Positions 43,054-52,099 are shown, numbered from the stretch's first letter. The stretch is 64,000 bases of DNA from an uncultured Verrucomicrobiota bacterium (GCA_903831085.1 CAIKWE010000020.1:57660-121659); one strand, 5' to 3'. Notes: a model not told the origin generated them from the sequence alone. Translations and numbers: made by a program.

Positions 43054-44430
43054 ATGTCTGAAGAAACAGCCAATTTGTCCCGGCCTGATGAGGACATTCT
43101 CCTCGACCTGAATTTTGTTCCGCAATGGGCAAAAAAAGCGCCCGCCATTAACCACTACGCCTCCGACGACCGCTCCGAACGCCGCCCGTCGTCGCGCGAC
43201 CGCCGTGACGGCCCGCGCCATGAACGTAGTGACCGCCGGGAGAGCCCGCCCGGTGCCTCCCGTCCGCCGCGTGAACGTTCTTCGTCGGGTGAACGTCCGG
43301 CTTTTGGCGGGACAGGCCGTCCGCCGCCGCGCGGAGAGCGCCCCGCGCAGGAGCCGCGTCGCGAAATTGCTCCGCGCCCCGAGCGCATCGATCTGCCGGT
43401 CGAAATCAAGTTTCTGCCCGAACAGCAGTGGCTGGCCTCGATGGTGAGACAGATTCATCACAGTAAACGGGCCTATCCGCTGATGGATCTCGCCAATCTG
43501 TTTCTTTCTGATCCCAAGGGACATCTGGTTAAAATCGAAATCGCGCCCGGCGTAAAGGATTTTAAACTCTATCAGGGCAAGCGCTCCAAAATGGTCGCCA
43601 CCAGCCGCGAAGGTCTGGTTCATCAGCTTCTCGAAAACCATCTGGAGGATTTTTTCGTCAAAGAAGACATCACGACCGAACCGCCGACCGGCGCGTTTCC
43701 AATGATTGGAAAAATCGGCGACACGCTGATCGGCCCTCCCAATCACCACAGCTATGCGGCGCGTCTGCAGGAAATCTACAATGCCCGCTTTTCGGGGATG
43801 CCGTTCGACCGCTTTAAGCAGAAGGTTGAGACCGTTCGCGATGAAGAGCTGGTTGCAAAGTGGAAAGAGGAGTTTTCGAAGAAAACGGTTTACCGGCTGA
43901 AAGATGCGCCGGAAGGCGAAGTGAAGAATTTCACGCTTGCGCAGGCTGAGGAATATGTCCGCACACACATTGCCGAAGCGGAAATTGAAGAGGTTTCCCG
44001 CGCGGTGCTGCCTTCCACGCTGGCGCGTAAAATCAAGGACTATAACCTGATTCGCATGGTGCGCGAGGCGTGGGAACGCGAAAGCCGATTCCCGCTGTCC
44101 GTGTCATTCGCGTTGCGCGCGGCTTTCCGCCACCTGCATCTGCAAACATTCAAAGCCGGAAAAAACATCAACTTCATCACGTCCGTGAAGCCCGATCCGA
44201 TCAAACCAGAAAAGGCGGTCGAGCACATCCGCCTCGTACTGGAATATCTGGCGGATCATCCCGGTTCGACCCGCGAGCAGTTGGTCGAAGGACTTCGCCC
44301 CGGCGCGGAAAAGGATTCAGCCGCGGCCCGCGAAATTCTCAATCCGTTGCGCTGGCTGATTGAAAAAGGGCACATCATCGAGTTCTTCAACGGAACTCTC
44401 TCTGTGCCCTCGCACCGCAACCGTCGCTGA
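43054..44430 (+). CDS. Protein with Arg/Pro-rich disordered N-terminus, unknown function
   Basis: A 458-residue protein. Residues about 30-115 are a low-complexity Arg/Ser/Pro/Glu tract (RSERRPSSRDRRD, PPRERSSSGERP, GRPPPRGERP) of the kind seen in RNA-binding proteins. The remainder is folded and unrecognised; the last 60 residues (STREQLVEGLRPG, LNPLRWLIEKGHIIEF) look like a winged helix. No signal peptide. Start at 43054 is the second in-frame ATG; 43027 is possible but lies in the spacer. Palindrome copy at 43696-43714 is read as FPMIGKIG. RNA or DNA binding is an inference only. Confidence 0.7.
   Translation: MSEETANLSRPDEDILLDLNFVPQWAKKAPAINHYASDDRSERRPSSRDRRDGPRHERSDRRESPPGASRPPRERSSSGERPAFGGTGRPPPRGERPAQEPRREIAPRPERIDLPVEIKFLPEQQWLASMVRQIHHSKRAYPLMDLANLFLSDPKGHLVKIEIAPGVKDFKLYQGKRSKMVATSREGLVHQLLENHLEDFFVKEDITTEPPTGAFPMIGKIGDTLIGPPNHHSYAARLQEIYNARFSGMPFDRFKQKVETVRDEELVAKWKEEFSKKTVYRLKDAPEGEVKNFTLAQAEEYVRTHIAEAEIEEVSRAVLPSTLARKIKDYNLIRMVREAWERESRFPLSVSFALRAAFRHLHLQTFKAGKNINFITSVKPDPIKPEKAVEHIRLVLEYLADHPGSTREQLVEGLRPGAEKDSAAAREILNPLRWLIEKGHIIEFFNGTLSVPSHRNRR
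43696..43714. repeat. Dispersed palindrome inside the Arg-rich protein gene
   Basis: TTTCCAA TGA TTGGAAAAA, perfect inner arms; translated FPMIGKI. Confidence 0.8.
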
Positions 44431-44434
44431 CGGC

Positions 44435-45019
44435 TTAGTGCGCGGCGGCGAGCATGGCAAAGAGACCTTTGCGCATCAGCATCACGGCAATCGCCGCCAG
44501 CAGCATACTGGCTACTTTCGAGACGGCCTTCGAGCCGGTGCGTCCGAGCCGGTTTGTGATGGGCCCGGCAAATCCGAAGACCAGACCGGCTATCGCAATG
44601 TTAAGCAGAACAGCCGCCGTTGTGACGGCTTTCCCGTGGGTGTTAGCCAGCAGGATGCAGGTGGTGAGCACCGCCGGGCCGGTGATCAGCGGAATGCCGA
44701 TAGGCACCGCGCCGAGGCTGGATACATCAACCTCCTGCAGTCTTTTTTCGCCGAGCAGGGTGTTCAGTGAAATAGCCAGCAACAGCAGTCCGCCCGCCAG
44801 CATAAAGTCCGGAACGGTGATTCCCATAAAACGCAGCAGTAGCGGTCCGGCGAGGACAAAGACAACAGCGACGGTTGCGGCGGTCAGAACAGATTGTATG
44901 ATCACGGTGCGCAACCGCTTTGAATCGAGTCCATCTGTCAGGGAGAGAAACATCGGCAGGACGCCGACGGCGTCCACCGCGACAAACAGCGGGACAAAAC
45001 AGAGCCAGAACGTGTTCAT
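44435..45019 (-). CDS. MarC-family (UPF0056) membrane protein
   Basis: Inner-membrane protein of 194 residues with about six helices; start FVAVDAVGVLPMFLSLTDG and the block GIPLITGPAVLTTCILLANTHG are typical of MarC. The transport substrate of the family is not established. AAGGA precedes the ATG at 45019. Convergent with the Arg-rich protein gene, 4 bases apart. Confidence 0.9.
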   Translation of the reverse strand: MNTFWLCFVPLFVAVDAVGVLPMFLSLTDGLDSKRLRTVIIQSVLTAATVAVVFVLAGPLLLRFMGITVPDFMLAGGLLLLAISLNTLLGEKRLQEVDVSSLGAVPIGIPLITGPAVLTTCILLANTHGKAVTTAAVLLNIAIAGLVFGFAGPITNRLGRTGSKAVSKVASMLLAAIAVMLMRKGLFAMLAAAH

Positions 45020-45101
45020 GCTGTATCCTTACAGTTTTACGTCAGTCGTTGCACTCCGGAATTGCTTCTTGTCATGCTTTATTCCCCGTCAGGCTTGGCT
45101 C

Positions 45102-46007
45102 TCATTGTGGAGGAATAATCTCCCGTAATGATAACAGGGTGAAATCGATATCTTTAAATCCATCCACACGAACAGTGGTTTGACATCCGCCCCAGTCCGC
45201 CAGCTTGGAGTACTGTCCCGTGCTCTTACCTTCCACATCCACATATTCGCTCAAAAGCCGCCAAATATTCCTGGGTTTACCGGTGTCCGGTTCAAAAGGG
45301 TCTGTATCAATGTAAAGACGATTGATAACCCGCATGGCGTCTTCGGGATCATTCCAGCTCACCAACTTCAATCCCACCCAGGTGTTTTCTTTCAAGGCGG
45401 CTGAAAAAGCAGGAGTGAGAACGACGTAGTCGTATTTTGGATGAATCAGTTCTTTGGCAAACCGGGTGATACTGCCATGGCTTCTGGGCGAATAGGTCAT
45501 CATGGTGCAGGCGGCGCAATCCGGATTCTCGCCGCTGTGCGCACCACCGCGTATTTTAAGGGATATCTGAGCTCTTTCAGCACTCAGGATATCGTGCACA
45601 CGCACAAAGACAGTGAACTCCTGATTTTTCACGTCAGCCGGGCTGGCGAGATATCCAGATTGTGTCTTCCAGGTGAACTTCTGTTCTTCTTTGCCGGAGT
45701 GAATATGCACACGGCTTGTCCAGCCTTTGCCTCCGGCTGAATAGTTTAGTGCGTACGAGGGCAGATTCCAAAACTGAATGGCTCCGTCCGTACCGGGTGT
45801 AGCCCGGGTGCCTTTCTCTATGACGAAGAGATCCGTGGCATTGGGATCTTTTGTGCTGAGCTGAAAGCTGAACCCGGCCGCGGACGGAAAGAGCATCTGC
45901 ACACCGTCCGAATCCAGGAGCGGCTCTGTGTCAGTTGCGGAATATCCGCGGATCGTCAGCGCGACAAGCAACGCAATGCTGTATAACAAGACTGAAGTTC
46001 GTTTCAT
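45102..46007 (-). CDS. Exported protein of unknown function
   Basis: A 301-residue secreted protein with signal peptide MKRTSVLLYSIALLVALTIRGYSA. The mature part is strand-rich with repeated Trp and Tyr (FWNLPSYALNYSAGGKGW, ENTWVGLKLVSWN) and reads like a beta-sandwich, lyase or carbohydrate-binding fold, but no family signature is certain. A CAACTM pair of Cys is present. The ATG overlaps the stop of the B12-radical SAM gene by 4 bases, so they are co-transcribed. Confidence 0.7.
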   Translation of the reverse strand: MKRTSVLLYSIALLVALTIRGYSATDTEPLLDSDGVQMLFPSAAGFSFQLSTKDPNATDLFVIEKGTRATPGTDGAIQFWNLPSYALNYSAGGKGWTSRVHIHSGKEEQKFTWKTQSGYLASPADVKNQEFTVFVRVHDILSAERAQISLKIRGGAHSGENPDCAACTMMTYSPRSHGSITRFAKELIHPKYDYVVLTPAFSAALKENTWVGLKLVSWNDPEDAMRVINRLYIDTDPFEPDTGKPRNIWRLLSEYVDVEGKSTGQYSKLADWGGCQTTVRVDGFKDIDFTLLSLREIIPPQ

Positions 46008-47473
46008 TTGATTTTCTCTGTTACGGATTTTCTGGTTTGGCGTTCCATCCCTTTGGCTGCGGGAGAGCGGGTGGCAAGGTCGGTTTCAATCGCATTACGA
46101 ACCGTTTTTGCGTTCACGTCGAGTTGTTCGGTCAAAAACTGTTCCAGCAGTTGCACAAGGCGCACCGGTGTAAATCCGAAGGTGGTGTGCGTCTGCGCAT
46201 AGAGCCATTCGCTCCATTCCATGAACGCGGCAAAAACGGAGGGCTGGTTTTCCCAGAGCAGCGGCGCGGTGTGCGGGAAGCGGCCGTTATTGACCGTGAT
46301 ATCCCAGAAGCGGGCGAAGCGGCGGATTTTCTGAAGTTCGACAAAACTCAGCGTGGCGGTTTGCAGGGCATCGTAGGGCGGCGAGGTGTTGTAGACCATC
46401 TGCCACTCGACATCGTGCTTGGCGATCGGCGCACCGCGCAGTTTTTTAAGGATGCCCATCTGAATTTCATGCGGCCCGCAGGCGTGCAGACGGTCGAAGC
46501 CCGCCGCGATACTGTCGAAGGTTTCGCCGGGCAGTCCGGCAATCAGGTCGGCGTGCAGATGAACCGACGGCAGAGCGGCGAGGGTGCGGATGTGCGCTTC
46601 AACTTTATCGGCGTCAAGCGGGCGCTCAATGCGCTTGGAGACTTCCGGATTAAAAGTCTGCACGCCGACCTCAAGCTGGAGGAATCCGGGCGGTGCTTCG
46701 GCAATCAGTTTTTCGAGCGACGGCGGCAGATGCTCCGGTTCCCACTCGAGGTGGAGCATCATGCCGTCGCGCCGGTTTTCGAGGAAGAAGCGCAGGACGG
46801 CGGCGGCGTGGGCGGCGTTGATGTTGAAGCTGCGGTCGAGGAATTTAAAAATCCGCACGCCGCGCTCAATGAGTTTTTCAAACATTGGGAAAATTCTCTC
46901 GGGCGGGAAGAAACGGACAGTCGCTTCGAGCGCGGAGAGGCAGTATTCGCATTTGAACGGACAGCCGCGCGAGGTTTCGACGTAGATGCGGCGGTGAGCA
47001 ATATCTTCATCTGTGTATTCGTCATAGGGCAGGGCGATGCTTTTCAGGTCGGCGGGCGAAGCTTCAATCACTTTCGACGGAGTTTTACCATCGAGAAGAT
47101 CCCGGCAGATTTTTTCGATGATGCCTTCGCCTTCGCCGCAGATCAGGTGGTTGGCGGTGCGGAAGAGAGCGAGTTCTTCGTATTCATAGCTGACTTCCGG
47201 TCCGCCGATGACGATTTTCAGATCAGGGCGCACCGTGCGCAGGATGGTGGCGGTTTCAGCGGTGACGGTCAGGTTCCAAATGTAGACGCTGAAGAGAACG
47301 ATTTCCGGGTCGTGCGCCAGCAGTTTTTCGGCGGCGGTCTGCGGGGCGAGGCTGTTGTCGAACTCAACGATGATCGAGCGGTCGTGGAGATTCCCAAGGT
47401 TGGCCCGCAGACAGCGCAGGGCGAGCGCCGTGTGGGAATAGCGGGCGTTAAACGTTGAGAAAACGATGTCCAT
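46004..47473 (-). CDS. B12-binding-domain radical SAM protein with DUF4080
   Basis: Class B radical SAM enzyme of 489 residues: N-terminal cobalamin-binding Rossmann fold (about 1-130, without a classical DxHxxG), radical SAM core with CPFKCEYC at about residue 175, and a C-terminal DUF4080-type region. Substrate unknown. Gene overlaps the exported-protein gene by 4 bases. Palindrome near-copy at 46874-46894 is translated FPMFEK. Confidence 0.87.
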   Translation of the reverse strand: MDIVFSTFNARYSHTALALRCLRANLGNLHDRSIIVEFDNSLAPQTAAEKLLAHDPEIVLFSVYIWNLTVTAETATILRTVRPDLKIVIGGPEVSYEYEELALFRTANHLICGEGEGIIEKICRDLLDGKTPSKVIEASPADLKSIALPYDEYTDEDIAHRRIYVETSRGCPFKCEYCLSALEATVRFFPPERIFPMFEKLIERGVRIFKFLDRSFNINAAHAAAVLRFFLENRRDGMMLHLEWEPEHLPPSLEKLIAEAPPGFLQLEVGVQTFNPEVSKRIERPLDADKVEAHIRTLAALPSVHLHADLIAGLPGETFDSIAAGFDRLHACGPHEIQMGILKKLRGAPIAKHDVEWQMVYNTSPPYDALQTATLSFVELQKIRRFARFWDITVNNGRFPHTAPLLWENQPSVFAAFMEWSEWLYAQTHTTFGFTPVRLVQLLEQFLTEQLDVNAKTVRNAIETDLATRSPAAKGMERQTRKSVTEKIK

Positions 47474-47516
47474 GCGTTACAAATACGCCCTTTAAAGAAG
47501 GTTGGGGAGAGAAAAA

Positions 47517-48068
47517 ATGGCGAGTCCCATTTGTATTTATGGAAATCCGGTGCTGCGCAAAAAGTCGGAGCCGGTCAAAGAGGTCACGGCGGAAACCCGC
47601 ACGCTGGCCGACCGTATGCTGGGCATCATGTATGCGCAGGATGGAATCGGTCTGGCTGCCGAACAGATCGGCCATACGGAAGCCGTCTTTGTACTGGATA
47701 TTCCAGTCGCCGCCGACAAAAACGATCAGGGCTTGCCGAACAACCCCGGCGTAAAAATGCCGCAGGCGTTCATTAATCCTGAAATTATCGGCGTGTCGGA
47801 AGAAACTACTGTGGCCGAAGAGGGTTGCCTTAGTTTCCCGAAACTCTACGTTCCGGTTGAACGCCCCGCCGAAGTGGTTTTGCGCTATCTCGACCGCGAC
47901 GGCAACGCTCAGGTCCTCAACGCCAAAGGCCTGTTGGCCCGTGCCATTCAGCACGAACTCGATCACCTCAACGGCGTATTGCTCGTGGATCACATGTCAC
48001 CGGTCGGTAAACTGAAGCATGCTCTGCTTCTCCGGAAATTGAAAAAACAGAACCAAGAGCCCCAATGA
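47517..48068 (+). CDS. def: Peptide deformylase
   Basis: Removes the formyl group from nascent proteins; 183 residues. Motif 1 GIGLAAEQIG, motif 2 EGCLSFP with the metal Cys, motif 3 QHELDHLNG with the metal His pair and catalytic Glu. GGGGAGAG precedes the ATG at 47517. Overlaps the transporter gene by 4 bases. Motif 1 has Glu where most have Pro (GLAAPQ), a common variant. Confidence 0.95.
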   Translation: MASPICIYGNPVLRKKSEPVKEVTAETRTLADRMLGIMYAQDGIGLAAEQIGHTEAVFVLDIPVAADKNDQGLPNNPGVKMPQAFINPEIIGVSEETTVAEEGCLSFPKLYVPVERPAEVVLRYLDRDGNAQVLNAKGLLARAIQHELDHLNGVLLVDHMSPVGKLKHALLLRKLKKQNQEPQ

Positions 48069-48943
48069 ATCTGCGCGGACTTTCTGCACTGCTGGCGGGA
48101 ATCGTGTTATTCAGCACCATTGAGGTGGCCTCCAAGATGATGCAGATCGGCGGCGGGATTGCCGGGCATTATCCATTTTGGCTCGCGGCGCTTCGTTTTA
48201 TCATTACCGGACTGGTTTTGTTTTTTCCTGCCGCACTCCAGCTGCGCGGCAAGGCGTTCAGCCGGCGCGATGCCGCTGTGCTGGCCGGACTCGGGCTGCT
48301 TGGTGTGACTTTGATGTCGAGTCTCTATCACCTTTCCATCACCTTTCTGCCCGCCAACGTCGCGGCGCTGGTCTTCAGCTGCAATCCGGTGTTCGTGGTG
48401 CTCTTCGCGCCGCTGGCGCTTCCTGAAAAAATCACCATGCGCAAGCTGGGGGCCATTGCGCTTTGTCTGACGGGGATTCTTGTTTTGGCCCGCGACCGCG
48501 CCGCCGGAGTGTCGCCGGCTGGACTTTTTCTGATGCTGGCGGCCATCATCATTTTTGCGCTCTACACCGTGCTCTTTAAAAAAATGACACCGCGCTACGG
48601 CGCACTGCCCATCACCGCCTTTGCGGGACTGGTCGGCGGACTTTGCATTTTACCGCTCGCTCTGGGCGTTGAAGGGTTTCCGCTGGCGACGTACGGCGCG
48701 ACCGACTGGCTGGGCATTGCGTATCTGGCGCTGATCGGAACCGCGCTCGGCTATTTTCTATTCATCTACGGCATCAGCCACGTCGAGGCCGGCATGGGTT
48801 CAATGGTTTTTTTTCTAAAGCCGTTTCTGGCCGCGCTGTTTGCGTGGGTGGTGCTTAGCGAAGCTCTGACCGTTCCGATGCTCATCGGCGGCGCATTCAT
48901 TCTCGGCGGAATGGCTGTCGCTCTGGTTCGTTTCTCAAGGTAG
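48065..48943 (+). CDS. EamA/DMT-family permease
   Basis: Ten-helix drug/metabolite transporter of 292 residues, made of two EamA halves (about 10-140 and 150-290). The start ATGA overlaps the def stop. Substrate unknown; family members export metabolites such as amino acids or nucleosides. The 3' end runs directly into a GC-rich repeat and overlaps the convergent hydrolase by 9 bases. Confidence 0.88.
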   Translation: MNLRGLSALLAGIVLFSTIEVASKMMQIGGGIAGHYPFWLAALRFIITGLVLFFPAALQLRGKAFSRRDAAVLAGLGLLGVTLMSSLYHLSITFLPANVAALVFSCNPVFVVLFAPLALPEKITMRKLGAIALCLTGILVLARDRAAGVSPAGLFLMLAAIIIFALYTVLFKKMTPRYGALPITAFAGLVGGLCILPLALGVEGFPLATYGATDWLGIAYLALIGTALGYFLFIYGISHVEAGMGSMVFFLKPFLAALFAWVVLSEALTVPMLIGGAFILGGMAVALVRFSR

Positions 48944-49762
48944 GGCGGGGCTCTCCGAGCCCGCCGCGGACGTTTCGGCGAAACGTCCCTGCCTGTTTAC
49001 GAACGAGTTGATGGCTCCGAAATAGCCGGGGTGTTCGTTGATATCGTTGTGGCCCATCGGCAGGGTGACGATTTCTTTCGGCCCGCCCAACGCGGCACCA
49101 AGTTTTCTCCCGGTTTCAATCGGGATTACGTCGTCAAATTCTGCCAGAAGCACCAGCGCGGGCATTTTAATCTGCGGCGCGATATCGACGGCGCGGAACG
49201 GGTGGCGAAGCATCCGTTCAATCGGCAGCCACGGATATTGAATTTTCGCGACGGCGGCGATGCTTTCGTATGGCGTAACCAGAATCAGTCCTGCCGCTTG
49301 CGTCCGTGCGGCGGCAACCTGAATGGCGACGCCCGATCCAAGACTGCGGCCCATCAGGACGATGTTTGACGGAGAAAAATTTTTCTCAGCGCAGAAGAGA
49401 TCAAAAATGGCGATGGCGTCCGCGACCATTTCCTTCTCGCCGGGTTTTCCTTCGCTCTGGCCGTAGCCGCGATAGTTGACCAGCAGAACATTCGCGTCCA
49501 TCCCATCCATCATCACCTCGCAGTGACCCGCGAGGTCTTCGGCGTTGCCGCCGTGATAGATGACGGTCTTTTCTTTGCCTTTGTCGAGGAACCAGCCCTG
49601 ATGCTTAAAGCCGCTGATGGTGCGGTCCCAGCGGTAGCGTTCAAACTCCGGAAGCACGTCATAGTGTTTCGGCAGAAAAAGATAATGCTCCTGCCGGAGC
49701 CACATCCAGAGCGCAGCGCAGACGTAAATAACGACGATTAGACGGATGATGCGCAGAATCAT
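48935..49762 (-). CDS. Alpha/beta hydrolase (Bem46-like)
   Basis: Membrane-anchored hydrolase of 275 residues: N-terminal helix (about 4-22), then an alpha/beta fold with HGGNAED, nucleophile Ser in LMGRSLGSGVAIQ, Asp in AEFDDVIP and His in PMGHNDINE. The last 20 residues are translated repeat DNA. Start overlaps the nitroreductase stop by 4 bases, so the two are an operon. Substrate unknown. Confidence 0.88.
   Translation of the reverse strand: MILRIIRLIVVIYVCAALWMWLRQEHYLFLPKHYDVLPEFERYRWDRTISGFKHQGWFLDKGKEKTVIYHGGNAEDLAGHCEVMMDGMDANVLLVNYRGYGQSEGKPGEKEMVADAIAIFDLFCAEKNFSPSNIVLMGRSLGSGVAIQVAAARTQAAGLILVTPYESIAAVAKIQYPWLPIERMLRHPFRAVDIAPQIKMPALVLLAEFDDVIPIETGRKLGAALGGPKEIVTLPMGHNDINEHPGYFGAINSFVNRQGRFAETSAAGSESPALP
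48944..48992. repeat. Double GC-rich hairpin repeat at a convergent gene end
   Basis: Two adjacent inverted repeats: GGCGGGGCT-CTCCG-AGCCCGCC and GACGTTTCGGCGAAACGTC. The whole unit resembles dispersed repeats common in PVC genomes. It encodes the last residues of the hydrolase on the minus strand (RFAETSAAGSESPALP), so the repeat extended that reading frame. It can terminate both convergent genes. Confidence 0.7.
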
Positions 49763-50280
49763 TTATCTTTCCACGTTTCGTAGCGGACCAGTTTTTCGAT
49801 TGGCTGGCGGGTTTTCAGGCGGCCGGATTCATTCGGATGGCCAAGCGTCAGCAGAATCAGCGGTTCAACGGTACGCGGCACGCCGAGCACTTTGCGGATA
49901 ATTTTCGGGTCGAATGCGCCGACCCAGCAGGTGCCGAGGCCAATGTCGGCGGCAGCCAGAGTCATGTGGTCGGCGGCAATCGCGGCATCCACATCGACGA
50001 GACAACGGTTGTCTTGGCGCCGTTTCCAGGCCTTGGAAGGCTGAGTGCAGATGGCGATGACCACCGGAGCCTGTTTGAACCAGTCTCCCGGATAACCTTC
50101 CGCCAGCGCGGCGAGGTTTTCTTTTTCGCGCACCACCACAAACTGGAATGGCTGAAGGTTGCAGGCGGTCGGTGCGAGACGTCCGGCCTCGAGCACTTCG
50201 TTGAGCTGCTCATCGGAAACAGGTTCGGACTTATACGAGCGGATGCTGACGCGCTTTTTTGCCAATTCGATGAATTTCAT
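49759..50280 (-). CDS. Nitroreductase-family flavoprotein
   Basis: FMN-dependent NAD(P)H oxidoreductase of 173 residues: KKRVSIRSYKSEPVSDEQL, RLAPTACNLQPFQFVVV and GLGTCWVGAFD are family blocks. The ATG at 50280 is preferred because AAAGGA lies upstream; a longer frame exists. Palindrome near-copy at 50023-50039 is translated SKAWKR. Physiological electron acceptor unknown. Confidence 0.9.
   Translation of the reverse strand: MKFIELAKKRVSIRSYKSEPVSDEQLNEVLEAGRLAPTACNLQPFQFVVVREKENLAALAEGYPGDWFKQAPVVIAICTQPSKAWKRRQDNRCLVDVDAAIAADHMTLAAADIGLGTCWVGAFDPKIIRKVLGVPRTVEPLILLTLGHPNESGRLKTRQPIEKLVRYETWKDK
50023..50039. repeat. Near-copy of the palindrome inside the nitroreductase gene
   Basis: TTTCCAG GCC TTGGAAG; one mismatch in the left arm. 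Translated on the minus strand as SKAWKR. Confidence 0.5.
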
Positions 50281-50433
50281 GAGGGTTCCTTTCGACAGGA
50301 CATTTTTACAGGAGGTAGTGAAGTAAACCAAGCCATCTTAAGGACAGGGTGCGCCGCAATTCCGCGGCTTTTCGAGTGCGGGACCGGTTTGTTATCTTGT
50401 AAGGCGCCTGCCGAGTTTATAGAGTGCCTGAGC

Positions 50434-51504
50434 ATGAAACATAAAGATTTTTTACGGGTGTTGCTTGCCGGGTGGACGGTTCGTCTGCTTCCGTTGCTGT
50501 TCACTCTAGTGATTCCTATCGCGGCATCAGCCGAGACGTACTTGAATTTCTCTTATACGGTGAAATCCAATAACACGATCGATATTACCGCATACACCGG
50601 AATCGAAGATGAAGTGACCCTTCCCGCCAAGATCAGAGGGTTGTCAGTCACCGGCATCGGGAAGACAGCGTTTTATAAATGCCACAGTCTAAAGAGCGTC
50701 ACAATGCCCGAGAGCGTCACCAGTATCGGCGAAAGAGCTTTCGACAGTTGTTCCAGCCTGTCCTTTATTACAATTCCCGGCAATGTCGCCAGCATTGGTG
50801 AGGGAGCCTTTTTCCAATGCGGTTTGACCAATATCGCGATTCCTGAAAACGTAACCAGTATCGGGGAAGAGGCGTTTTCCGGTTGCACCAATCTGATCAG
50901 CGTTACGATTCCAGGCAGTGTCACGAATCTGGGGAAGAGAGTGTTTTCCGGTTGCACCAGCCTGACCGGCGTTACGATTCAAGGCGCGATAACCGCCATT
51001 GGAGATTCGGCATTTTCCGACTGCACCCAGCTGACCCGCGTTACGATTCCCGGCAGTGTTACCAGCATTGGAGACTGGTCGTTTTCGTCCTGCAAAAGTC
51101 TGATCAATGTTACGATTCCCGGAAGCGTCACCAATCTCGGAGATCAGGCGTTCTCCAAATGTACCGGTCTGACAGGCGTTTATTTCCAGGGCAATGCCCC
51201 CGCTGTCTGTTCCGATGCATTTTTATACAGCAGCAGGGCAACAATCTATTACCTTAAGGGAGCCAAGGGATGGAATACGCGGTTCGGCGGTCGTCCGACC
51301 GCGTGGTGGAAGCCTCAGGCGCAGACCAACGCAGTCAGTACTGCTGCGATCAATCGTTCCTCTGAGGTGATGGAAGCCAGCGGAGTCTGGGAGACGTTAC
51401 AAACCAATACCCCGACCGGTATGTCGGTTCAGTTCGGCATTCCTCAGTCAACGGATGCCCATTCCTACGACATTCGCATACAGAGGCCGAAACTGTTGGA
51501 GTGA
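50434..51504 (+). CDS. BspA-type leucine-rich repeat protein
   Basis: Exported 356-residue protein. A signal peptide (LLPLLFTLVIPIAASAE) is followed by about eight LRR_5 units of 23 residues, each of the form VTIPGSVTxIGxxAFxxCTxL (about residues 60-250), then a non-repetitive tail of about 90 residues. Such repeats mediate surface binding in oral and gut bacteria. The DNA repeats follow the protein repeats in frame, so the tandem pattern is coding. Start ATG 50434; the gene ends before a dispersed GC-rich repeat. Confidence 0.88.
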   Translation: MKHKDFLRVLLAGWTVRLLPLLFTLVIPIAASAETYLNFSYTVKSNNTIDITAYTGIEDEVTLPAKIRGLSVTGIGKTAFYKCHSLKSVTMPESVTSIGERAFDSCSSLSFITIPGNVASIGEGAFFQCGLTNIAIPENVTSIGEEAFSGCTNLISVTIPGSVTNLGKRVFSGCTSLTGVTIQGAITAIGDSAFSDCTQLTRVTIPGSVTSIGDWSFSSCKSLINVTIPGSVTNLGDQAFSKCTGLTGVYFQGNAPAVCSDAFLYSSRATIYYLKGAKGWNTRFGGRPTAWWKPQAQTNAVSTAAINRSSEVMEASGVWETLQTNTPTGMSVQFGIPQSTDAHSYDIRIQRPKLLE

Positions 51505-51509
51505 TCCAT

Positions 51510-51576
51510 CCCCTCCTTCGACAGAGCTTCCTCCTTCGAAAAGGCTTCGGCGGACAAGCATGGCAGGCAACCTGCA
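51510..51576. repeat. CTCCTTCG...GGCGGACAAGCATGG repeat, copy 1
   Basis: CCCTCCTTCGACAGAGCTTC then CTCCTTCGAAAAGGCTTCGG and GGACAAGCATGGCAGGCAA. The CTTCG...CGGCGG core is an inverted repeat. It lies between the LRR gene and the dCMP deaminase gene. A second copy is at 52131-52183, on the other side of the deaminase gene. Confidence 0.75.
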
Positions 51577-51620
51577 GAAGAGTTCCGAAACGGTTGAATA
51601 TTGCGGGGTTATGAAATAGG

Positions 51621-52094
51621 ATGAACCGCATGACTAAAAACAAACGTCCCGGCTGGGATGAATATTTTATGGATATCGCCCATGTGGTGGCGCGGCGGGG
51701 TAACTGCTGCCGGCGACAGGTGGCGGCGGTGATCGTGCGCGACCGGCGGATTATTTCGACCGGTTATAACGGCACGCCGCGCGGAATTGCAAATTGCGAT
51801 GAGGGCGGTTGCGAGCGCTGTAATTCGGATGCGCCGTCCGGCCATTCGCTGGGCGACTGCGTCTGCTGTCACGCCGAGGAGAACGCGATTGTGCAGGCGG
51901 CCTATCACGGAATTTCGGTGAAGGACGGGATTCTCTACTGCACGACCAGCCCGTGTCTGATGTGCACGAAAATGATGATTAACGCGGGGCTCTCGGAAGT
52001 GGTCTACGAGCATGAATATCACTTCAACGAACAGGCCAAGGCTCTTTTTAAAGAAGCCGGGGTGAAATGCAGGCAGTTCAAGCGGGAAGGCTAA
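51621..52094 (+). CDS. dCMP deaminase-family protein
   Basis: Zinc-dependent deaminase of 157 residues that makes dUMP from dCMP. Catalytic HAEE motif in CHAEENAIVQAA, and the zinc Cys pair in SPCLMCTKMMI. An insert with CDEGGCERCNSD adds three Cys, as in many ComEB/dCMP deaminases. Start ATG at 51621 with AGG just upstream; an ATG 9 bases on is possible. Its 3' end overlaps or abuts the next gene. Confidence 0.92.
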   Translation: MNRMTKNKRPGWDEYFMDIAHVVARRGNCCRRQVAAVIVRDRRIISTGYNGTPRGIANCDEGGCERCNSDAPSGHSLGDCVCCHAEENAIVQAAYHGISVKDGILYCTTSPCLMCTKMMINAGLSEVVYEHEYHFNEQAKALFKEAGVKCRQFKREG

Positions 52095-52099
52095 GGCCG

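Noticed and set aside
45935..47458. 507-codon plus-strand frame opposite the radical SAM gene
   Set aside because: Shadow; the minus strand carries CPFKCEYC and a complete domain order.
50600..51200. Tandem DNA repeat of about 69 bases
   Set aside because: It is the coding repeat of the LRR protein, in frame with 23-residue units; not a separate repeat element.
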